Shown here in pieces: positions 60,406-64,000 of a stretch of 64,000 nt of DNA. Location of the stretch: positions 16,250 to 80,249 of the forward strand of contig JAKQKQ010000064.1 in NCBI GenBank assembly GCA_029560585.1, read 5' to 3'. The notes under the pieces were generated by a model that did not search any database, was not told the origin of the DNA, and saw nothing but the letters and a program-made list of their open reading frames with translations. A program made the translations under genes and the position numbers. This DNA is from Verrucomicrobiota bacterium (GTDB lineage: Bacteria > Verrucomicrobiota > Verrucomicrobiia > JADLBR01). Position 1 is the stretch's first letter. Each line of letters starts with the position of its first letter.

Positions 60406-60963
60406 AACTCCACGTCAGCCAAGGGCTTACAGCAGCCTCTGACCCATTGCAACAGCCTGTTTCTGGGGCACGCATGAACAGAGATGTCAAGGCACACTTG
60501 GCCACCCGCCCAACCGGGGCGAGAGAACGCCTGACTTCGGGGGACGAGCCAGCAGCAGCCACACCTTGCGGCATGGGGGCGTCCAGGACCAACTCTCGAT
60601 TCTTGACACATCCGCGGAAACGGGTCCCGGCGCGTCGGCCCTGCCATCGACCGCCGTGGGTCGCCCCGCTTTCTCTCACGGAGACACGGGGGCACGGAGG
60701 TTTCCGCGGTTTCGTTTTCCCGCGCCTCCGAGCCTTTGTGGCTCGGTGAGGGATCTGGGCGACCGCCCTGTTGCGGGGACCTGCCCAGCCTATTATGGGG
60801 AGGGACGGCCGACCCCGGCGTCCGCGTCCCACCGGATAACGAAAGGCACCTGTCATTTGCGGCCCGCGAGGCCGCGGGCCCTCCCGGCGACATCGGGCCA
60901 CCCGCGCCATCAGGTGGAATCTATGAAGTCTTTCAACGGGCTGCTAGGGCGGGCAGGTTGCTC
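60406..60963. other. Intergenic region rich in short repeats; no gene found
   Basis: The 558-base region between two minus-strand genes holds a copy of the CCAACTCTCGATTCTTGACA motif (60589-60608), a TTTCTCTCACGGAGACACGG-type repeat (60670-60689) and the third copy of the two-hairpin repeat (60798-60885). Several frames are open on both strands but are not protein-like. Confidence 0.55.
60798..60885 (+). repeat. Two-hairpin intergenic repeat, copy 3
   Basis: It begins GGGAGGGACGGCCGACCCCG and ends GGCCCGCGAGGCCGCGGGCC plus CTCCC, the same orientation as copy 1. The hairpin GGCCCGCG-AGGC-CGCGGGCC is perfect. The middle 30 bases differ most from the other copies, as expected for a structure-conserved repeat. 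Confidence 0.75.
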
Positions 60964-61401
60964 TCAGCGGAACGGGTCCATGATTCTAAGCCCGCGAAAC
61001 TCGCGCCCGTGCTGGAGGTCCTCCGAAAGGAGCGAGCGACAGCCGGTCTCCAATGCCGCGGCCACGATCAGGGCGTCGAAGAAATGGTATCCGGTCTCCG
61101 CGCGAACCCCGAGGGCGGTCTCGTAAAGGCCCTCGCTGGGATACACGCGACAGAGCGGCCAAAGCGTGACGGAAAGGTATTCCCGCGCCTCCTCGACGCC
61201 CATCGGCACCGCGAACTTGTGCAGTGCCACGTTCAGGAACTCCTGGACCACCTGGGTGCTGACGCGCCCCGCTCGTTCCGCCAGTGCCCTCCGGATCAGA
61301 TCGCGCGCCATGCGTGATTTCCGCGCGGCAGCCGGTTCACTGGCATACACGAACACGTTCGTGTCCAGGAAATACGGGGCGGGCACCTCACCGGCGCTCA
61401 T
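60964..61401 (-). CDS. vapC: VapC-type PIN-domain toxin (1)
   Basis: This 145-residue PIN-domain protein has the acidic metal-binding residues in FLDTNVFVYASEP, STQVVQEFLNVAL, HFFDALIVAAALETGC and LLSEDLQHG. VapC toxins are Mg-dependent RNases that cleave tRNA or rRNA. The start overlaps the antitoxin gene by 14 bases, so translation is coupled. Length is typical. Confidence 0.9.
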   Translation of the reverse strand: MSAGEVPAPYFLDTNVFVYASEPAAARKSRMARDLIRRALAERAGRVSTQVVQEFLNVALHKFAVPMGVEEAREYLSVTLWPLCRVYPSEGLYETALGVRAETGYHFFDALIVAAALETGCRSLLSEDLQHGREFRGLRIMDPFR

Positions 61402-61615
61402 TCATCTCCCCCCGAGTGAACTTGCGCCCTGCGCGGATCCCCCGCGCATCCAGACGCCCCATCATCCCATCAAAGTCTGCGGCCGCACCACCGGCCGCCG
61501 TGTATTGCCGCAGCCAATCTCGAAACAAGTCGTTCAGCGAGCGATTCTCAAACGCAGCCTGACGGCGGGCCTCGTCGATAAGCCGCTCATCCGCCGACAG
61601 CGTGATATTCCTCAT
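61388..61615 (-). CDS. Ribbon-helix-helix antitoxin (1)
   Basis: This 75-residue antitoxin has the ribbon-helix-helix pattern ITLSADERLIDEARRQAAFENRSLNDLFRDWLRQY at its N-terminus. The C-terminal part (DFDGMMGRLDARGIRAGRKF) should wrap the PIN toxin. The ATG directly adjoins the palindromic promoter region described next, with no room for a ribosome-binding site, so the message is probably leaderless. Confidence 0.85.
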   Translation of the reverse strand: MRNITLSADERLIDEARRQAAFENRSLNDLFRDWLRQYTAAGGAAADFDGMMGRLDARGIRAGRKFTRGEMNERR

Positions 61616-61616
61616 A

Positions 61617-61649
61617 GCACTATTCTAGTGCACCCTATCCTGGTGTCAA
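61617..61649 (-). promoter_or_regulatory. Promoter with palindromic operator for vapBC 1
   Basis: On the minus strand TTGACA (61644-61649) is 16 bases from TAGAAT (61622-61627), close to the sigma-70 consensus. The -10 lies inside the palindrome GCACTA-TTC-TAGTGC (61617-61631). Transcription would start at or next to the antitoxin ATG, six bases from the -10. The palindrome fits autoregulation by the ribbon-helix-helix antitoxin. Confidence 0.65.
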
Positions 61650-62062
61650 CTCCATCGGCGTGGACGGTCGGTGGAGGGGTCAACTCTCGACTCTTGACAT
61701 CCTCGCCTGGTGGAACTCCGGTGCCCTGTTTCGGATGAATCTGAAGAGGGAAGGCCCCTCGCTTTGATCAGGGGAGCGACGTTCTCCTTTGGAGCGCGGT
61801 GGCAGCGCCACCGCTTTGGAACGGCGCGCAGCGACGCCCCGCACGTACGGGGTCAACTCTCGATTCTTGACATCTTGGCGCTCCGGCCGCTGGCGTATCG
61901 CCCGCTGGACTCGATGGGTCAAACGCTCACGCGTTCGGCCTCCTCCGACCTTTCTCTCACGGGGCCACGGGGGTCAGAGGGGACTCGGCAGGTTTCGTTT
62001 CCGCAGTTCTCCGCGCCCATGCGGTTCTGTCAGGGATGTCTCTTCGATCATCGGCTTGAGAT
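61650..62062. other. Repeat-rich intergenic region
   Basis: No gene is found. Two copies of GGGTCAACTCTCGA followed by C/TTCTTGACATC lie at 61678-61700 and 61849-61874. The hairpin repeat GCGGTGGC-AGC-GCCACCGC in TTTGGAGCGCGG context is at 61788-61815. A TTTCTCTCACGGGGCCACGG repeat is at 61951-61970. Together they suggest a hot spot for repeat insertion between two toxin-antitoxin loci. Confidence 0.55.
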
Positions 62063-62096
62063 GGGTAGGTTGACTTCTGTCAATTTGGTACTACCC
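62063..62096 (+). promoter_or_regulatory. Nested palindrome before vapBC 2, likely operator
   Basis: The outer arms GGGTAG (62063-62068) and CTACCC (62091-62096) enclose inner arms TTGAC (62070-62074) and GTCAA (62079-62083). It ends 6 bases before the antitoxin ATG. The inner arm contains a TTGACT -35-like sequence. This is the expected place for antitoxin binding. Confidence 0.45.
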
Positions 62097-62102
62097 TGGG
62101 GC

Positions 62103-62378
62103 ATGCTCGAGACGCTTTCGCTGAAAGTCTCCAAGGCCCGCAAGGCCAGGCTCCGCGCGGTGGCGGCTGCCCGGGGCACGACCGTCACGCGCGTGATCGA
62201 TGCCGCGCTCGACCGGGTCATCGCCGAGGCCAAGCCTTTCGAGGCGCCGAGCTGCTACGATCTCATAGCGGATGTGTTTGAGGCGCCCGGTGGCATCGGG
62301 GCCAGCGGAATCGGGGATCTCTCCACCAACAAGCGCCGGATGGCGGGCTTCGGCCGCAAGAAACGGGGCGGGTCCTGA
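62103..62378 (+). CDS. Ribbon-helix-helix antitoxin (2)
   Basis: The 91-residue protein starts at ATG 62103 (LETLSLKVSKARKARLRAVA); the longer upstream frame is repeat DNA. The ribbon-helix-helix region is SLKVSKARKARLRAVAAARGTTVTRVIDAALD; the C-terminal half (KPFEAPSCYDLIADVFEAPGG) should contact the toxin. Its stop overlaps the toxin start by one base (TGATG). It is unrelated in detail to antitoxin 1. Confidence 0.8.
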   Translation: MLETLSLKVSKARKARLRAVAAARGTTVTRVIDAALDRVIAEAKPFEAPSCYDLIADVFEAPGGIGASGIGDLSTNKRRMAGFGRKKRGGS

Positions 62379-62791
62379 TGGACGTGATCCTCGCCGACAC
62401 GGGGGCACTCGTGGCACTGCTCGATCGCTCGGATCATCTCCACAACTGGGCCTTGGGGCACTTCAAGGCACTGCGGCCACCGCTGTTCACCTGCGAGGCC
62501 GTGCTGGCGGAGGCGTGGCATCTGCTCGGCGAAGCCCCGCCATCGCGGACCGCCCTTGCCCGGCTCCATCGCGAGGGCATCCTGGATGTCCGATTCGACT
62601 TTCAATCGGAGGCCCCTGTCGTCTGGCGCCTGCTGGAAAAATACCGCGATGTCCCCATGGATCTTGCCGACGCGTGCCTGGTCCGGATGAGCGAGCTGTT
62701 TCCCCGGTCCCATGTCTGGACAACGGACTCCGATTTTCGAGTCTATCGGCGCATGGGCCGCCAGGCGATCCCGCGCATCGCCCCATTCTGA
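62378..62791 (+). CDS. vapC: VapC-type PIN-domain toxin (2)
   Basis: This 137-residue PIN-domain protein has LADTGALVALLDRSDHLHNW, TCEAVLAEAWHLLG, MDLADACLVRMSELFP and VWTTDSDFRVYRR, with the acidic residues of the RNase site. The pair is complete and coupled with the antitoxin. The two VapC proteins are only distantly alike, so the two loci were acquired separately. Confidence 0.88.
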   Translation: MDVILADTGALVALLDRSDHLHNWALGHFKALRPPLFTCEAVLAEAWHLLGEAPPSRTALARLHREGILDVRFDFQSEAPVVWRLLEKYRDVPMDLADACLVRMSELFPRSHVWTTDSDFRVYRRMGRQAIPRIAPF

Positions 62792-62856
62792 GCCTATCGT
62801 CGCAGGCCGCGAGAGATCCTTGCGCGCCCCGTTTTCTCTCACTAACGTCGCTGCCC

Positions 62857-63759
62857 ATGAGCGTCCTGGTGGTTGGGTCGGTGGCCTTGGATTCGGTGCG
62901 CACGCAGAGCGCGGCGCACGACAACCTGTTGGGGGGATCCGCGTCCTATGCGTCGATGGCGGCCAGCTTCTTTGGCCCGGTGCGGATGGTGGGGATCGTG
63001 GGCGACGATTTCCCCCGCGCCTACATGGATCTTTTTGCGAGCCGGGGCGTGGACACCGCCGGGCTGCAGCGCGCGAAGGGCAAGACATTCGCGTGGAGCG
63101 GCGAATACGAGGCGAACATGAACAACCGCCGCACGCTGTCGGTGGCCCTGAACGTCTTCGAGACCTTCCGGCCGGACCTCCCGGCCGCCTGGCGGGAGAC
63201 GGAGTACGTGCTGCTGGCGAACATCGCCCCGGCGCTGCAGCACCATGTGCTGGACCAGATGCGGCGCCCGAAATTCGTCGTTGCCGACACGATGGACCTG
63301 TGGATCGAGACGACGCGGGACGACCTCGTGCGGCTCCTCGGCCGGGTGGACATGCTGATCCTCAACGACGGCGAGGCCAAGCAGCTCACGGGCATCGACT
63401 CCCTGCCCCGCGCCGCGGCCGCGCTGCGCTCGATGGGCCCCCGTTGGCTCGCAATAAAGAAGGGTGAGCACGGCTGCCTGCTCTTTGGCGAGGGCGAGTT
63501 CTTCACCGTGGGCGCGTATCCGCTCGAGGAGGTCAAGGACCCCACCGGCTGCGGCGATTGCTTTGCGGGCGGCCTGATCGGCCACCTCGCCGCATCCGGT
63601 ACCGTGGACGCGGCCACGCTCCGGCGGGCCGTGGTGCACGGGAGCGTCATCGCCTCCTTCAACGCCGAGTCATTCAGCCTCAAGCGGCTCGAGGGCCTGT
63701 CGAAGGATGACGTCGCGGCGCGGTTCGATGCGTTTCGCCGTTTCAGCCGATTCGAGTGA
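62857..63759 (+). CDS. PfkB-family carbohydrate kinase
   Basis: The 300-residue protein starts at ATG 62857 (MSVLVVGSVALDSVRTQSAAH). It has the ribokinase fold: NLLGGSASYASMAASFFGPV, GDDFPRAYMDLFASRGVDT, LNDGEAKQLTG, IKKGEHGCLL and the ATP/anion-hole motif VKDPTGCGDCFAGGLIGHL. Cysteines replace the usual Ala and Thr around the catalytic Asp (DPTGAGDTFAGG). The sugar substrate (ribose, fructose, adenosine or other) is not determined. It stands alone on its strand. Confidence 0.88.
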   Translation: MSVLVVGSVALDSVRTQSAAHDNLLGGSASYASMAASFFGPVRMVGIVGDDFPRAYMDLFASRGVDTAGLQRAKGKTFAWSGEYEANMNNRRTLSVALNVFETFRPDLPAAWRETEYVLLANIAPALQHHVLDQMRRPKFVVADTMDLWIETTRDDLVRLLGRVDMLILNDGEAKQLTGIDSLPRAAAALRSMGPRWLAIKKGEHGCLLFGEGEFFTVGAYPLEEVKDPTGCGDCFAGGLIGHLAASGTVDAATLRRAVVHGSVIASFNAESFSLKRLEGLSKDDVAARFDAFRRFSRFE

Positions 63760-64000
63760 CCAGCCCCGCCACTTCGAAAACTGGGGTCCTCCTGAAGGCC
63801 GTCGCTGCGAGACGGCAAATCGGCGGCTGACAAAGCCGACCTGCAACCACGTCTTCAACATCCCGTGGCGCACGCCGCAAAGGGCATGAATCCTAGCCAG
63901 AAACTTCGGGCGCTGTTCGCGGGCGCGGCTCGTGCCCCGACCCAGGATCCGGGCCGGGAGGGTTTTGGACTGCGGTGGCAGAGTCCGGCAACCGCCGGAC
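63760..64000. other. Right-hand end, repeat-containing; no certain gene
   Basis: A small frame begins at ATG 63886 (MNPSQKLRALFAGA) and runs off the edge, but its last part overlaps a repeat and there is no recognisable domain. The terminal TTTTGGACTGCGGTGGCAGA (63963-63982) matches the GCGGTGGC-type repeat at 61788-61815, continuing with CCGGCAACCGCCGGAC, which can form a hairpin. Confidence 0.4.

Noticed and set aside
1..64000. tRNA, rRNA and CRISPR
   Set aside because: I looked for T-loop GGTTCGA-type sequences with matching acceptor stems, conserved rRNA segments and regularly spaced direct repeats, and found none that hold up.
63886..64000. Possible start of a gene at the right edge
   Set aside because: The 38 visible codons overlap a repeat and show no domain, so it is described only as part of the end region.

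Overview
The window is high-GC bacterial DNA from a Gram-negative, diderm organism. It has BamA, an OmpH/Skp chaperone, LpxD, GmhA, an LptG-type permease, a TonB receptor and Mpl. The gene content and order point to the PVC superphylum, most likely Verrucomicrobiota in the broad sense (Kiritimatiellota-like relatives included). The supporting signs are the order rplY-pth-rpsF-ssb-rplI-dnaB, a CbiR-type cobamide remodelling gene (known from Akkermansia), PEP-CTERM proteins, Tat-exported sugar isomerase-like proteins beside a sialate O-acetylesterase, and a GH75 chitosanase-like protein. This is inference from gene content; no 16S gene is present.

Layout. 1-3.3 kb: a partial sialate O-acetylesterase and two Tat-exported TIM-barrel isomerase-like proteins. 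3.4-6.2 kb: remnant of a REP-associated transposase and an AsmA-like protein. 6.3-15.4 kb: one cobalamin riboswitch heading a tightly overlapped operon for cobamide capture (btuB, btuF, btuD, btuC), remodelling (cbiR, cobU, cobT, cobS) and a final tonB. 15.4-20 kb: a structured intergenic RNA candidate with terminator, gatCAB, and an SGNH hydrolase. 20-24 kb (minus): an fkbK-fkbJ-fkbI-fkbH set, as used to make hydroxymalonyl-ACP in polyketide pathways, here ending in a NeuD-type acyltransferase and preceded by a near-perfect Fur-box-like palindrome; no polyketide synthase is visible. 24-34.5 kb (minus): release-factor-like gene, GH75-like protein, lpxD, ompH, bamA, dnaB, rplI, ssb, rpsF, pth, rplY. 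34.7-43.5 kb: a hairpin-bounded small element, two tandem paralogous coiled-coil/TPR proteins, gmhA, and a plus-strand lptG-like operon. 43.8-50.1 kb (minus): mpl, an AAA+ ATPase, ccsA/hemX-like, hemA, hemC and ubiX. 51-60.4 kb: a surface-glycan-like region with a methyltransferase, two B12-binding-type radical SAM proteins, PEP-CTERM proteins, asnB, a family 2 glycosyltransferase and a hexapeptide acyltransferase. 60.4-64 kb: repeat-rich DNA with two vapBC loci and a PfkB kinase.

The intergenic regions carry several families of short palindromic repeats: a two-hairpin element in three copies, an element with 18-bp terminal inverted repeats in two copies, and short motifs resembling the 3-prime end of the transposase remnant. 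The clearest unusual systems are the ACP-bound C3-acid operon coupled to an acyltransferase under a putative Fur site, and the CbiR-based cobamide remodelling operon with its own TonB.
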